Shown: positions 1 to 8,362, numbered from the stretch's first letter. The stretch is DNA of 64,000 nt from JABJMC01 sp964473745 (GCA_964473745.1 CAYYQE010000005.1:1-64000), one strand, 5' to 3'. Program-made: numbers and translations. The notes: generated by a model from the sequence alone, not told the origin.

Positions 1-72
1 GGTTTCGGGCGCTGGTTCAGGCTCGGTTTCGGGCGCTGGTTCAGGCTCGGTTTCGGGCGCTGGTTCAGGCTC
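1..72. repeat. Three perfect 24-bp tandem repeats
   Basis: Copies lie at 1-24, 25-48 and 49-72 and are identical. They are in frame in the minus-strand gene and encode TEPEPAPE. The array may continue beyond the window edge. Confidence 0.95.
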
Positions 73-600
73 GGTCTCCGGAACCTCTGGTTCTGGTGCT
101 CTTTCTGGAAATATAAATCCATCAAAACGTTCTGTCCCATCGGCTTTTACTGCTTTCAACTTCCAACGTTCTGCTTCTTTATTATAATAAACAGAAATCT
201 TGTCCCCTTTATCAACAAGATCAATATTTATTCCCTGTGATTGTAAATAATCTAATGAATAAAACATCAGATTTTTTGCTCTTTCTTCAGTCATCCCAGG
301 CTCTTGCTGAAATGCCAAAAGCATAACCATACTAACTGGCATTCCTTTTAACCTAGGATCCGTGGCCTCAAATGGTGGATCTGTTAGGTAAGCCTTGCTT
401 GCTCCAGCAACTTCATCATAAATATTACGCGATAGCTCAGTGCGTGCTTCTCCTCCATATTTCCCAGCAAAAACTTCTTTTAAAGAAGAATAGACTTTGT
501 CGCGTTCCTGCTCATTCATATCTGGCCATCGGCCTGGTTTATCTCCAGCGGGAGATGAGAATTTTTGACCTCCGGGGCCAGTGTTTTCTTGTAAAGGCAT
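1..600 (-). CDS. Hypothetical protein with Pro/Glu repeat tail, 3' end outside the window
   Basis: An open frame reads from an ATG at 598-600 on the minus strand to the window edge with no stop, giving 200 residues; the C-terminus is cut off by the window. The first ~150 residues look globular, with no signal peptide or membrane segment. They begin MPLQENTGPGGQKFSS and contain a helical, charged stretch. The visible end turns into a low-complexity tail, including three perfect copies of the octapeptide TEPEPAPE, the usual composition of a flexible linker or wall-spanning spacer. A good promoter (662-690) lies upstream, leaving a 5' UTR of about 55 bases. I do not recognise the family. Continuous coding and the in-frame 24-bp repeats support a real gene; the function is unknown. 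Confidence 0.75.
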   Translation of the reverse strand, partial: MPLQENTGPGGQKFSSPAGDKPGRWPDMNEQERDKVYSSLKEVFAGKYGGEARTELSRNIYDEVAGASKAYLTDPPFEATDPRLKGMPVSMVMLLAFQQEPGMTEERAKNLMFYSLDYLQSQGINIDLVDKGDKISVYYNKEAERWKLKAVKADGTERFDGFIFPERAPEPEVPETEPEPAPETEPEPAPETEPEPAPET

Positions 601-661
601 GTTAAAGGGGGTTATTTGTTTTTATTTTTTTGAAAGATATCCATGCTTACGATATCATTTA

Positions 662-690
662 ATTATACATTAAATACCCTCTTAAATCAA
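662..690 (-). promoter_or_regulatory. Promoter for the truncated gene at 1-600
   Basis: On the minus strand, a -35 TTGATT (685-690) and a perfect -10 TATAAT (662-667) are separated by exactly 17 bp. Confidence 0.7.
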
Positions 691-723
691 GGCTTTATCT
701 TTATTTAAACCCATAAAACAATA

Positions 724-732
724 TGCTATAAT
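724..732 (+). promoter_or_regulatory. Extended -10 promoter of yebC, near-leaderless
   Basis: TGCTATAAT is a perfect extended -10 element; the -35 region is weak. Only nine bases separate the -10 from the ATG at 742, so transcription should begin within a few bases of the start codon, leaving no room for a ribosome-binding site. Confidence 0.7.
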
Positions 733-741
733 GCGGCCACT

Positions 742-1494
742 ATGTCAGGACACTCGAAATGGCACTCCATCAAACACAAAAAAGGAGCGGCCGACGCAAA
801 ACGCGGAAAAGTTTTTACTCAACATGCTAAGTTGATTGTGCTTGCGGCGCAACAAGGCGGCGGAGATCCAGAAATGAACCCGTCCCTGCGGGCGGCGATC
901 GAGCGGGCGAAGATGGATAATTTACCAAACACCAATATTGACCGCGCTATCAAAAAAGGAACTGGCGAATCAAAAGATGGCACTATTATTTCTGAAGTAA
1001 CGTATGAAGGTTATGGGCCGGGAGGTACTGCTATTTATGTGCAAGCACTTACGGATAATAAAAATCGAACGCTAGCCAATGTGCGTCATTCTTTTACTAA
1101 AAATGGAGGAAACTTGGGAGCGACGGGGTGTGTGGCCTGGATGTTTCAAAAAAAAGGACTGATTGTCCTTAACACTGAAGGTTTAGATTTAGAAGAAGTG
1201 GAAATGACGGTAATTGAATCCGGAGCAGAAGATATGAGTGCGGATGGCACAACAATGGAAGTTTTTACAGGTTATGAAAATTTAATGGAGGTGAAAAAGG
1301 CGCTGGAATCCGGCGGGATGAAAGTAGAAAATGCGGACATTGCCTTTATTCCAAAAGACACGGTAAAAGTGGAAGATGCTGGGGCTGCCAAAAAAATTCT
1401 AAAACTTATGGACGCGCTTGAAGAAGATGAAGATGTTAGCAATGTGGCTAGCAACTTTGATATTCCGGAGGCGATTTTGAAAGAGTTGGCTTAA
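742..1494 (+). CDS. yebC: YebC/PmpR family protein (TACO1-type)
   Basis: This 250-residue protein has the full family length and the family's signature N-terminus MSGHSKWHSIKHKKGAADAK. Further family motifs follow: AIERAKMDNLPNTNIDRAIKKG, split over residues ~53-73, then YEGYGPGG and TDNKNRT, and the acidic C-terminal domain with a DEDVSNVASNF-type ending. Members are described as transcription regulators or as translation factors that relieve ribosome stalling at proline stretches. The second role would fit a genome with many Pro-rich proteins, but that is inference. The gene stands alone on the plus strand behind an extended -10 promoter and is probably translated from a leaderless mRNA. 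Its stop overlaps the stop of the convergent gene by four bases (TTAA, 1491-1494). Confidence 0.95.
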   Translation: MSGHSKWHSIKHKKGAADAKRGKVFTQHAKLIVLAAQQGGGDPEMNPSLRAAIERAKMDNLPNTNIDRAIKKGTGESKDGTIISEVTYEGYGPGGTAIYVQALTDNKNRTLANVRHSFTKNGGNLGATGCVAWMFQKKGLIVLNTEGLDLEEVEMTVIESGAEDMSADGTTMEVFTGYENLMEVKKALESGGMKVENADIAFIPKDTVKVEDAGAAKKILKLMDALEEDEDVSNVASNFDIPEAILKELA

Positions 1495-1868
1495 ACGTCC
1501 CTTCCTCCTAATTTATCCATCATTCCTTGAACCGCCTCTACCATCTCGGGATCAAGTGTGGGGCTGCCTCCACGGTTAAGCTCGGCGTCTAGTTTGGCCA
1601 CACAATAACGCGGTATATTTAAGGCCCCTGGGTTAGGTGAAAATTCCTCAAGCAGAGCGGCCTGAAAAGCCTTTTTTACAGTGGCTTCGTCTTGGCCGTG
1701 AGTTTGAATGGCCGTAACAGCTAAACTAACTGTACTAATAAAAGGGTTTTCGGCTAGTTGCTTGCTTTCTTCTTGGGCAGTTCTTTTTACGTCAGATTTG
1801 AATTGTGCTTCGTCAAATTCTGGAGAAGCGTCGTCGCCTTCTGTAACTTGGTTAGGTGGAGTAGTCAT
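1491..1868 (-). CDS. Single-copy form of a repeated 'QDEAT' domain, unknown function
   Basis: This 125-residue cytoplasmic protein has no signal peptide or membrane segment. After a short polar N-terminus it contains one copy of an ~85-residue helical domain: an FDEAQFKSDVKRTAQEE opening, a VSLAVTAIQTHGQDEATVKK core, an AFQAALLEEF helix and a final YCVAKLDAEL helix. The same domain occurs three times in the next gene upstream, which lies 24 bases away on the same strand and is probably co-transcribed. I do not recognise the domain. The ATG at 1866-1868 is preceded by CCACCCACAC instead of a Shine-Dalgarno sequence, much as in the paralogue. The short protein may be a duplication of one unit of its neighbour. 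Confidence 0.75.
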   Translation of the reverse strand: MTTPPNQVTEGDDASPEFDEAQFKSDVKRTAQEESKQLAENPFISTVSLAVTAIQTHGQDEATVKKAFQAALLEEFSPNPGALNIPRYCVAKLDAELNRGGSPTLDPEMVEAVQGMMDKLGGRDV

Positions 1869-1892
1869 GTGTGGGTGGATAATGGAATAAAA

Positions 1893-2987
1893 TTAAGGCC
1901 TAAGTCTGTCTCTTAATCTTCGCTTAAGCTCATCTGTAATATCTATGACGTTAGGGCCTCGAGTTGGAGCGGGTTTTGGGCGTCTTTCGCTGAGCTCTTC
2001 ATCAAGCTTTTGAAGGCAACGATTCACAATGTCTGGACCAAACTCACTTTCTAGAGCTTCTCGATAAGCGGCTCTGATAGCTACTTCCTGATGAGGGGAA
2101 CATAAAATCGTGTTTGCGCCAAAAGTGGCTGTTCTAAACTCGCCGTCCTCTTTAGCTGTAATAATTAACGAGGCTTTGAATCGGTCCAAATTTACTGACA
2201 TCTGACTAAGCTTTGTAGTGATAGCTCTATCTATTTCAGCATTTTCTTCCGACGAAAGACTGAAGATGGTTGTTCCCCCCGTCCGTTGAATAACTCGTTG
2301 CACTTCTAATTCTCGTGTTAATTTGCCCATGCACAGTCCTGGAATATCAAAATAACGATCTGAAACAGGAGGATAAGCATCCTCTAAAGCCTTTTGAAAA
2401 GCACTCTTTATTGTGGCTTCGTCTTGGTCCTCTTCTAGAATGGCCCTAATAGCAACCTCAACCGTCGCAAGATATGGATCTTCAGATAAAATTGTATCCT
2501 CCCACTTGGCTGTTGCTACTACGCTTCTTGCGAATTTCTGCATATCAAAATTTGGATTGGCTGTTAGCTGATTAATTCTTTTTGTCCAGTGCTCCATTTT
2601 TGCCTCATAAGCTTGATGGGCTGGGATCCTTTCATCGTGGGTAAGCTGATGTGGATATTTTCCGTGCTGTCTGGCAACTTTTTCCATCTCTAAATAATAC
2701 AATAGTCTTTCCGTGTGCAATCCCAGAGTTCTTTTCCCGGCAGGCTTTGTATCTCTGTCATACTCTTCATCAATTGCCGCGATAAAAGCTTCTATAATAG
2801 TCTCTTCATCCTGGCCATCATCTAAAATAGCCTTAACAGCAACACTCGCTGTCATCCTATAAACATTATCCGGACCTGGTCGTACTCCTTCTTCTTGACG
2901 AGCCATTTCTTTTACCTCTGATTTAAATTTGTCTATATCAAAGGCTTCTACTTCGCTGTCCTCTGAGAGAGAATTAGAGCTTGTCAT
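1893..2987 (-). CDS. Protein with three copies of the 'QDEAT' domain, unknown function
   Basis: I start this gene at the ATG at 2985-2987 (364 residues). Earlier in-frame ATGs, up to 3041, lie inside or upstream of the promoter's -10, and this start gives an N-terminus (MTSSNSLSEDS) like that of the paralogue downstream. The protein carries three divergent copies of the helical domain, at roughly residues 18-100, 145-235 and 260-345. The cores are DGQDEETIIEAFIAAI, EDQDEATIKSAFQKAL and PHQEVAIRAAYREALE. Each copy opens with an F/LDxxKFK-type helix and ends with a C/LxxKLxxEL helix. It ends in a basic RLRDRLRP tail. There is no export signal. The function is unknown; a helical scaffold or binding protein is possible. 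Confidence 0.75.
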   Translation of the reverse strand: MTSSNSLSEDSEVEAFDIDKFKSEVKEMARQEEGVRPGPDNVYRMTASVAVKAILDDGQDEETIIEAFIAAIDEEYDRDTKPAGKRTLGLHTERLLYYLEMEKVARQHGKYPHQLTHDERIPAHQAYEAKMEHWTKRINQLTANPNFDMQKFARSVVATAKWEDTILSEDPYLATVEVAIRAILEEDQDEATIKSAFQKALEDAYPPVSDRYFDIPGLCMGKLTRELEVQRVIQRTGGTTIFSLSSEENAEIDRAITTKLSQMSVNLDRFKASLIITAKEDGEFRTATFGANTILCSPHQEVAIRAAYREALESEFGPDIVNRCLQKLDEELSERRPKPAPTRGPNVIDITDELKRRLRDRLRP

Positions 2988-3012
2988 GGTGGGGGTGGTT
3001 ATAAGTGCCCCC

Positions 3013-3041
3013 ATGCTACAATATTTATATATTTTTGTCAA
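3013..3041 (-). promoter_or_regulatory. Promoter for the QDEAT-domain gene pair
   Basis: On the minus strand, TTGACA (3036-3041) and TAGCAT (3013-3018) are separated by 17 bp. The predicted transcript start lies downstream of the first in-frame ATGs, which decides the start codon at 2987. Confidence 0.7.
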
Positions 3042-3044
3042 CCC

Positions 3045-4298
3045 TTATTCTTCCATCTGTCCTAAATCGTGGATTTCCAGGTCAAAATCTTGGCCCGGAG
3101 AAGACTCTGATGGAGCTTCTTGCGGAGCCTCTTGTGGGGTCTCTTTGGTAAGTCCGTGACGGATGGACTGCTCATTACGAATTGACTGAATTACTTGCTC
3201 GGTTGCCTCTTCAAAATTCACATCCTTCATCTTAAAACCAGCGGCTTGTTTATGCCCTCCTCCCCCAAAATTAGCAGCTAAAGCACTGGCGTCTACTTCT
3301 GGGTTTATACTGCGTAAACTTCCCGATAAAAGCCCAGGCTGTTTTTCTTTTAACAAGGCTACTATTTCGGCGCCAGGGGCGTTATTAAGAAGTTCATCAA
3401 TAATTGCACCGGACTCCTCCATATCCGCACCCGTGTCGCGTAAATCTTGTTGAGAAATAGTGGACCAGACAAATTTATGTTTCTTGTCATATTGAATTTT
3501 GGAAAGAACCTGCCCCCACAACTTAAGCGTGGTTAAACTCTTGGTCTTATAAATATGTTTGATGATTTCTTGCTGACGCGCGCCTTTATCTAACAATTCA
3601 GCGGCCACAATAAACGCCCTTGGAGTAGTATTGGAATGCTGAAAACTTCCGGTATCAGTGATAATCCCAGCCAAAAGTAAGGTAGCTATATCGGCATCTA
3701 TTAAAGGTTGCCCCACCACTTGCTCGATTTTTTGAAAGAGTGGCGTGAGAATTTCCGTGGCAGCCGAAGCTGTAATATCGATGTGATTAATTGTGCCGTA
3801 CTCCGCGTTACTAGAATGATGGTCAATATTAATAACCGGTACTTTGTAAAACATTTCTGGGTGATGCTCGTAAAACTTTCCAAGTTGATGAAGTTCAGCG
3901 GTATCCACGGTAACAATCAAATCAAAATCATCTAATTGATTGTGAAAAGAAACCTCCGAAGCCGAGATGGCTGCACCTTCTTCTGGAGTGAGCACGATGT
4001 TGACCTTTCCGGGAGTGACTTTGTGTTTAATATCTTTTATATGAGCGTGAACCGTAATCACAAAATCATTATTAGATTTGAATTCCTCCCCCACCTTTTC
4101 AATCATTGGCAGAAATTTAAGATCGCGAGGAACTGGTTCCGCCGAAATAACAGTCGCTTTTTTCCCAAGTTTAGTGAAAACCTGATAAAGCGCCAGAGCA
4201 CTACCGAGAGAATCTCCATCCGCAGGAGCAGACGGGAGAATCAGGATGTGGTTACTCCTTTGAAACTGTTTGATGATTTGATCTTCGGTGGAAAGCAT
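3045..4298 (-). CDS. DHH/DHHA1 family phosphoesterase (NrnA-like)
   Basis: This 417-residue cytoplasmic enzyme is of the DHH superfamily, resembling bifunctional nanoRNase/pAp phosphatases. Visible motifs are ADGDSLGSALAL (motif I), IVTVDTAE (motif II), VINIDHHSSN (the DHH motif III), LLAGIITDTGSFQHSNT (motif IV) and a C-terminal DHHA1 GGGGHKQAAGF. These bind the catalytic Mn/Mg pair and the substrate phosphate. The likely role is degrading 2-5-mers of RNA, or pAp, at the end of mRNA decay; cyclic dinucleotide intermediates are an alternative. The protein is longer than a typical NrnA (~310-340) because of an insert around residues 75-125 and an acidic QEAP-rich tail of ~40 residues. It has its own tandem promoters downstream of recJ and uses an ATG without a Shine-Dalgarno sequence. 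Confidence 0.85.
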   Translation of the reverse strand: MLSTEDQIIKQFQRSNHILILPSAPADGDSLGSALALYQVFTKLGKKATVISAEPVPRDLKFLPMIEKVGEEFKSNNDFVITVHAHIKDIKHKVTPGKVNIVLTPEEGAAISASEVSFHNQLDDFDLIVTVDTAELHQLGKFYEHHPEMFYKVPVINIDHHSSNAEYGTINHIDITASAATEILTPLFQKIEQVVGQPLIDADIATLLLAGIITDTGSFQHSNTTPRAFIVAAELLDKGARQQEIIKHIYKTKSLTTLKLWGQVLSKIQYDKKHKFVWSTISQQDLRDTGADMEESGAIIDELLNNAPGAEIVALLKEKQPGLLSGSLRSINPEVDASALAANFGGGGHKQAAGFKMKDVNFEEATEQVIQSIRNEQSIRHGLTKETPQEAPQEAPSESSPGQDFDLEIHDLGQMEE

Positions 4299-4318
4299 AA
4301 TATAGATGTAATCTTTAT

Positions 4319-4347
4319 ATTTTAGACCTTTTTACTTCTTGTGTCAA
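4319..4347 (-). promoter_or_regulatory. Proximal promoter of the DHH phosphoesterase gene
   Basis: On the minus strand, TTGACA (4342-4347) and TAAAAT (4319-4324) are separated by 17 bp. The predicted leader is only about 15 bases. Confidence 0.75.
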
Positions 4348-4386
4348 CTCCCTGGGGGTTTAATAAAGGTCCGCATATTAGGCGGT

Positions 4387-4415
4387 ATAGTATGCTTGTT
4401 GCGTAATTTTGTCAA
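4387..4415 (-). promoter_or_regulatory. Distal promoter of the DHH gene, overlapping the recJ stop
   Basis: On the minus strand, TTGACA (4410-4415) and TACTAT (4387-4392) are separated by 17 bp. The TGA stop of recJ (4412-4414) is part of the -35 hexamer. Confidence 0.6.
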
Positions 4416-6055
4416 GCTATTCCAAGATCAATTACTCTAAGTTGCATTTGTTCTCTTCCTCTCCAAAAGTTTTTATTAAGCTCAAATACGATATCAACTG
4501 GTTTCTGATCAAAAAGCGCTTTTTGGAGAATGGCGTAGTGGGGCCCAAATCGAAAAGCAATAGCCGCCACTGACTGCTCTTTGGTTTTAAGCGCAAAACG
4601 CAAATGGCTATGCTCGCGACCAACTGTCTGCAAAGCTGTTGGATGGACAGCTCGAACAACAAAACGAGGTTTAGGATTGCCTTCTCCATAAGGTTCCAAG
4701 CCCGTTACTTTTTCTAATAAACTCTGATTTATCTCATCTAAATCAACTTCATAATCAATGGTAATAATTGGCTCTAAATCTTCTTCGTTAATATGTTTTT
4801 CGGCGTATTTTTCCATGGTCTCTACAAAATTAGTAAGCTGATTGGATTTCAAAGTAAACCCAGCCGCGGCGGCATGCCCCCCAAAAGCTTCGAAAATTTC
4901 GGGCATAGCTTGAAGAGCTTTCACAATATTAAAAGTTTCTGGGCTGCGGCAAGAAGCAACAAATTCCCCTTCCCGCTCCTCCATTACTATGGTGGGCCGA
5001 TGATGTTTTTCGGAAAGACGGGCGGCCACAAGCCCCACAATCCCGGAAAGCCAATCCGAATCCCACAAAATAAGAACCTTCTTATTAAGGAGGTTTTGTT
5101 CTTCAATCCGCTCTTCAGCTTTTTGCAAAGCTTCTTCCAAAAAATGTTGGCGCTGGGAGTTGAGTTGTTCCAATTTTTCAGCAAGAGAATGGGCACTGCC
5201 GTTTTCGTCTAGCAAAAGTTGCAAAGCAAAATAAGGAGTTTCTAGACGCCCGGCCGCATTGAGCCGTGGGGCGATCCGAAATCCCACCAAATCACTATCA
5301 TAACCATTGATCATATCAACCCCGGCCTTATTAAGGAGAATTTTTAACCCGGGCCAAGCGGTTTGTTTCATTTGATCAATTCCTTTTTTCGCGATCCACC
5401 GATTTTCACCAACCAGCGGAACGCAGTCGGCAATGGTTCCCAAACTGGCAAGGTCGACCAATTTTTCGCGCCAAATTTGAGCCTCTTTATTAGAACGAAT
5501 ATCGCTCATAAGAGCTACGCCTAACTTAAACGCGATGCCGGCTCCGGAAAGATGAGGAAAAGGGTAGTCAGATTTTTTAAGGGCAGGGTGCAAAATAGCG
5601 TAAGCATTAGGCATGTTTTCCGGGACAGCGTGATGATCGGTAATAATAACGTCAATCCCATGATTATTCGCTTCTTCAATTTCAGCGCGATTAGAAATCC
5701 CGCAATCTACAGTAATTAGCAGGTCTACTTTTTTTTCTTTAAGCTCAGAAATCCAGGCCACATTCAATCCATAACCATCCTGACGATCTGGTAAACGATA
5801 AGAAACCTCGCCCCCCAGCTCGCGAAGAACATTGATCAAAATAGCGGTGGCGCTAACTCCATCCACATCATAGTCCCCAAAAACAACAATGCGCTCCTTA
5901 TTATTAAGAGCAGCTTTTATGCGGTCGATGGCACGATGCATATTAGGCATCAAAAAAGGATCGTGAAACATCACGCTTTCATTATCTAAATCCTGAGTGA
6001 GTAGGTCACTGAGCTTTCCTTTGTTCTGGATCCATTTTTTCCCTAAGACTGACAT
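4412..6055 (-). CDS. recJ: Single-stranded-DNA-specific 5'-3' exonuclease RecJ
   Basis: This 547-residue protein is close to the usual RecJ length. The DHH catalytic motifs are all present: VVFGDYDVDGVSATAIL (motif I, ~58-74), LLITVDCGIS (II), VIITDHHAVP (III) and LSGAGIAFKL (IV). GFRIAPRLNAAGRLE and GIVGLVAARLSEKH follow, then the DHHA1 motif FGGHAAAAGFTL and a C-terminal OB-like RecJ domain. It degrades single-stranded DNA 5' to 3' in recombination and mismatch/base-excision repair, and could act on DNA taken up by the pili encoded nearby (inference). It is the third gene of a miaA-mazG-recJ operon, starting 12 bases after mazG. It ends with TGA, which shows that UGA is a stop here. Confidence 0.95.
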   Translation of the reverse strand: MSVLGKKWIQNKGKLSDLLTQDLDNESVMFHDPFLMPNMHRAIDRIKAALNNKERIVVFGDYDVDGVSATAILINVLRELGGEVSYRLPDRQDGYGLNVAWISELKEKKVDLLITVDCGISNRAEIEEANNHGIDVIITDHHAVPENMPNAYAILHPALKKSDYPFPHLSGAGIAFKLGVALMSDIRSNKEAQIWREKLVDLASLGTIADCVPLVGENRWIAKKGIDQMKQTAWPGLKILLNKAGVDMINGYDSDLVGFRIAPRLNAAGRLETPYFALQLLLDENGSAHSLAEKLEQLNSQRQHFLEEALQKAEERIEEQNLLNKKVLILWDSDWLSGIVGLVAARLSEKHHRPTIVMEEREGEFVASCRSPETFNIVKALQAMPEIFEAFGGHAAAAGFTLKSNQLTNFVETMEKYAEKHINEEDLEPIITIDYEVDLDEINQSLLEKVTGLEPYGEGNPKPRFVVRAVHPTALQTVGREHSHLRFALKTKEQSVAAIAFRFGPHYAILQKALFDQKPVDIVFELNKNFWRGREQMQLRVIDLGIA

Positions 6056-6067
6056 TGTTTATAGTAA

Positions 6068-6457
6068 TTATTTGGTGGTGCGTTTTTTGGCATCTTCTTT
6101 AGCCTTGTTTTTGGCCCAGATTTTTAAGGCTTCTTCGGGAGTGGTTGCTTTGTCTTCACCAAAGACCCACGTGTGGCGGCTGATGATTTTTTTAGCAATG
6201 TCTTCTAGCACTTCTTTGCCTGTGAATTTTCCTTCTTCTTCTGCAATCACAAGGGCCAACACTATATTAAAAATCAAATCGCCTAATTCTTCGCGCAGAT
6301 TTTCGTCGTCCTTATTATCTAAAGCCTGTCCCACTTCTTCGGCTTCTTCAAGTAAATCTTCTTTTAAATCTGTTAGTTTTCGTGATCGATCCCAAGGGCA
6401 ACCCCCGGGAGCACGGAGTTTTTTAGCGATACGAACTAATTCATCAAATTCCTTCAT
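6068..6457 (-). CDS. mazG: MazG-family nucleotide pyrophosphohydrolase, single domain
   Basis: This 129-residue protein has the MazG signature: LRAPGGCPWDRSRKLTDLK at the N-terminus, then the metal-binding LLEEAEEV (EExxE) and ENLREELGDLIFNIVLAL (ExxD) helices, and HTWVFGEDKA. It is half the length of E. coli MazG (263), corresponding to one MazG domain, as is common in reduced genomes. It hydrolyses NTPs or dNTPs to the monophosphate and pyrophosphate, for example to remove damaged nucleotides. CPWDR replaces the common CPWD(R/K)xQT, so the usual QT pair is not conserved. The gene follows miaA with no intergenic base and precedes recJ. Confidence 0.9.
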   Translation of the reverse strand: MKEFDELVRIAKKLRAPGGCPWDRSRKLTDLKEDLLEEAEEVGQALDNKDDENLREELGDLIFNIVLALVIAEEEGKFTGKEVLEDIAKKIISRHTWVFGEDKATTPEEALKIWAKNKAKEDAKKRTTK

Positions 6458-7456
6458 TTAAATTTCGTTAGGATCCTCTTTGATTTGCGCTCCACCCACA
6501 GCGTCAGTTTCGGCGAGACCCTTGGTTATTTCTTTGGCTAGCACTTCCCCGTCTACCCAATAAATAGATTGATCACGTTTAAACCATGTGCGTTGCCTCC
6601 TCGCATATTCGCGCGTTTCTTTTCTAATAAGGTCAGCGGCCTCCTCGAGTGTTAAATCTCCGTCTAAATATTGAACAATTTGTTTGTAGCCAAGTCCGGT
6701 CATGGACGGGAGTTTTTTATCGTAACTTCCGTATAAACGCTGCGTTTCCTCAACTAATCCGTCTTCAATTTGTTCGCCAACACGACGATTGATGCGGTCA
6801 TACAAAATTTCGTTTGGCCAGTTGATGCCGATTTGAAAAACTTCATACGGACATTTTTTTGTTTTCTTCTGATCTTCAATATTTTTTTGAGTAGTGAGAT
6901 TTATTTCGAGCGCCCGGATAAGATAGCGATGATTGTTGAGGTGAATTTTACTGGCCGCAAGAGGATCCAATTCCTCGAGCATTTTATGAAGAGCTTCGGC
7001 CCCTTCTTTGGCTAATTCTTCTTCTAATTCCTGTCGAATTTTGAGATCGGGCGGGGCAGAAGGTAATTGGTAATTATTTACGATCGAACTAATATAAAGG
7101 CCGGTCCCCCCAACAAGCATAGGAACTTTGTGGCGCCGATGAATATCATCAATTATTTTTTTTGCTTCACGCTGAAAATCTGCCAATGAGTAAGGTTGGT
7201 CTGGATCGCGAATATCAATCATGTGATGAGGGACTTTGGCGCGAATTTGGGCAGAAATTTTGTCAGTCCCCAGATCCATGTACCGATAAATTTGGCGTGA
7301 ATCAGTAGAAATAATTTCACCATCAACTTCGAGCGCTAGTTTTAGACTAAAAGCGGTTTTTCCAGATGCAGTAGGACCCAAAACAACTAAAAGTGGTTTT
7401 TTGCCGGTCTTCTCGGTCTCCAATAAAAATGTTCGAACACGTTCAATAGTTGGCAT
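6458..7456 (-). CDS. miaA: tRNA dimethylallyltransferase MiaA
   Basis: This 332-residue protein, with the usual family length, transfers a dimethylallyl group to A37 of tRNAs reading UNN codons. Visible motifs are the P-loop LGPTASGKTAFSLKLA (~26-41), IISTDSRQIYRYMDLGTDK, VPHHMIDIRDPDQPYSLADF, PMLVGGTGLYISSIV, NNHRYLIRALEI, GLGYKQIVQYLDG and the basic TREYARRQRTWFKRD tRNA-binding stretch. It is the first gene of a miaA-mazG-recJ operon. Its promoter (7466-7494) ends nine bases from the ATG, so the mRNA is probably leaderless. Confidence 0.96.
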   Translation of the reverse strand: MPTIERVRTFLLETEKTGKKPLLVVLGPTASGKTAFSLKLALEVDGEIISTDSRQIYRYMDLGTDKISAQIRAKVPHHMIDIRDPDQPYSLADFQREAKKIIDDIHRRHKVPMLVGGTGLYISSIVNNYQLPSAPPDLKIRQELEEELAKEGAEALHKMLEELDPLAASKIHLNNHRYLIRALEINLTTQKNIEDQKKTKKCPYEVFQIGINWPNEILYDRINRRVGEQIEDGLVEETQRLYGSYDKKLPSMTGLGYKQIVQYLDGDLTLEEAADLIRKETREYARRQRTWFKRDQSIYWVDGEVLAKEITKGLAETDAVGGAQIKEDPNEI

Positions 7457-7465
7457 AGTGTCGGC

Positions 7466-7494
7466 ATTTTAGCGGTTTCGGGACGCCAGGGCAA
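7466..7494 (-). promoter_or_regulatory. Promoter of miaA-mazG-recJ, near-leaderless
   Basis: On the minus strand, TTGCCC (7489-7494) and TAAAAT (7466-7471) are separated by 17 bp. Nine bases separate the -10 from the ATG at 7456, leaving at most a few bases of leader. Confidence 0.65.
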
Positions 7495-7495
7495 T

Positions 7496-8362
7496 CTAAG
7501 GTGTGACGGGGAGCCGATAATTAAGCACTTTCTGATCGATCTGCCAGCTACAATGCTCCAATTTATGACATTTTTTGCAAAGTCCAACCATAAAATCTGG
7601 ATCGTGATCAGGTTTGAGTGCGAACCTTTTGCGGTGATGAAATTCTTCGATTGGATGGTTGCAATTCTGACACTTATCTTCTTGCTGGACTCTAATTAAT
7701 CTTTTAACGTTTACAGGGATTGCGCGAGTTGTTTTCTTACGCGCGCGCTCTTTAGTACAGTCAGGGCATACTTGAATGGACACTTTTGCCTCCTGTTGTG
7801 GTTTCTCGGTGAGTAAGGCCTCTAAGACCTCTCCAAAACTTAATGTTTCTCCACGTTTTTTCTCAATTTTTTGTTTTAACTGACGGAATTTAAGAGCGGT
7901 TTTGTCGTTGACTTCAAAAGAAAGACGTTCACGTTTTTCAGGTTGGGATTCACCCCCGGGGGTGAATTGTAACCTGTAATTTTGAACACAATTTTCTAGA
8001 GCTGCTTTTGATAATTTTGCCACTTTTTGAGCCCATTCTTTTTCGTTTTTGGGAGTGGCGATATAAGCGACAGCCTGAATTTTACTCCAACCATGTTCAC
8101 CGCTTTCTAATTGAGCGCGCAAGGTTGGTTTATCTTTCAATTTACGCGATAAATTTAAAACTTTGTCGACGCTGGCATGACTCATCCCTCCTAATTTAGC
8201 TGCAAATTCGTGAATTGAGGCGTAGCCGCGACGGCGGTATAGACGACGACGCTTAACTTCGGGTAAAAGTCCGGCAAACTTACGTTTCCATAACTGTGCG
8301 TTCTGTCCGTACTCTTGGCAAAGTTGATAAAGTTCGGGGTCTTTTAGTTTTTTAACATCCAT
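7496..8362 (-). CDS. HNH endonuclease domain protein
   Basis: This 288-residue protein is basic and helical for its first ~200 residues. The C-terminal HNH nuclease module has CQNCNHPIEEFHHRKRF (a CxxC zinc pair and the catalytic His region), then GLCKKCHKLEH (second CxxC and the closing His). A further CPDC pair precedes it. The N-terminal part (LGGMSHASVDKVLNLSRKL) resembles the helical region found before HNH modules in many Patescibacteria genomes; I recall this from the family and have not aligned it. The target and role are unknown. The ATG is preceded by GCCCACCCCAA and a GTGAG/CTCAC inverted repeat, with no Shine-Dalgarno sequence. The gene lies alone between the miaA operon and the divergent rplJ. 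Confidence 0.85.
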   Translation of the reverse strand: MDVKKLKDPELYQLCQEYGQNAQLWKRKFAGLLPEVKRRRLYRRRGYASIHEFAAKLGGMSHASVDKVLNLSRKLKDKPTLRAQLESGEHGWSKIQAVAYIATPKNEKEWAQKVAKLSKAALENCVQNYRLQFTPGGESQPEKRERLSFEVNDKTALKFRQLKQKIEKKRGETLSFGEVLEALLTEKPQQEAKVSIQVCPDCTKERARKKTTRAIPVNVKRLIRVQQEDKCQNCNHPIEEFHHRKRFALKPDHDPDFMVGLCKKCHKLEHCSWQIDQKVLNYRLPVTP

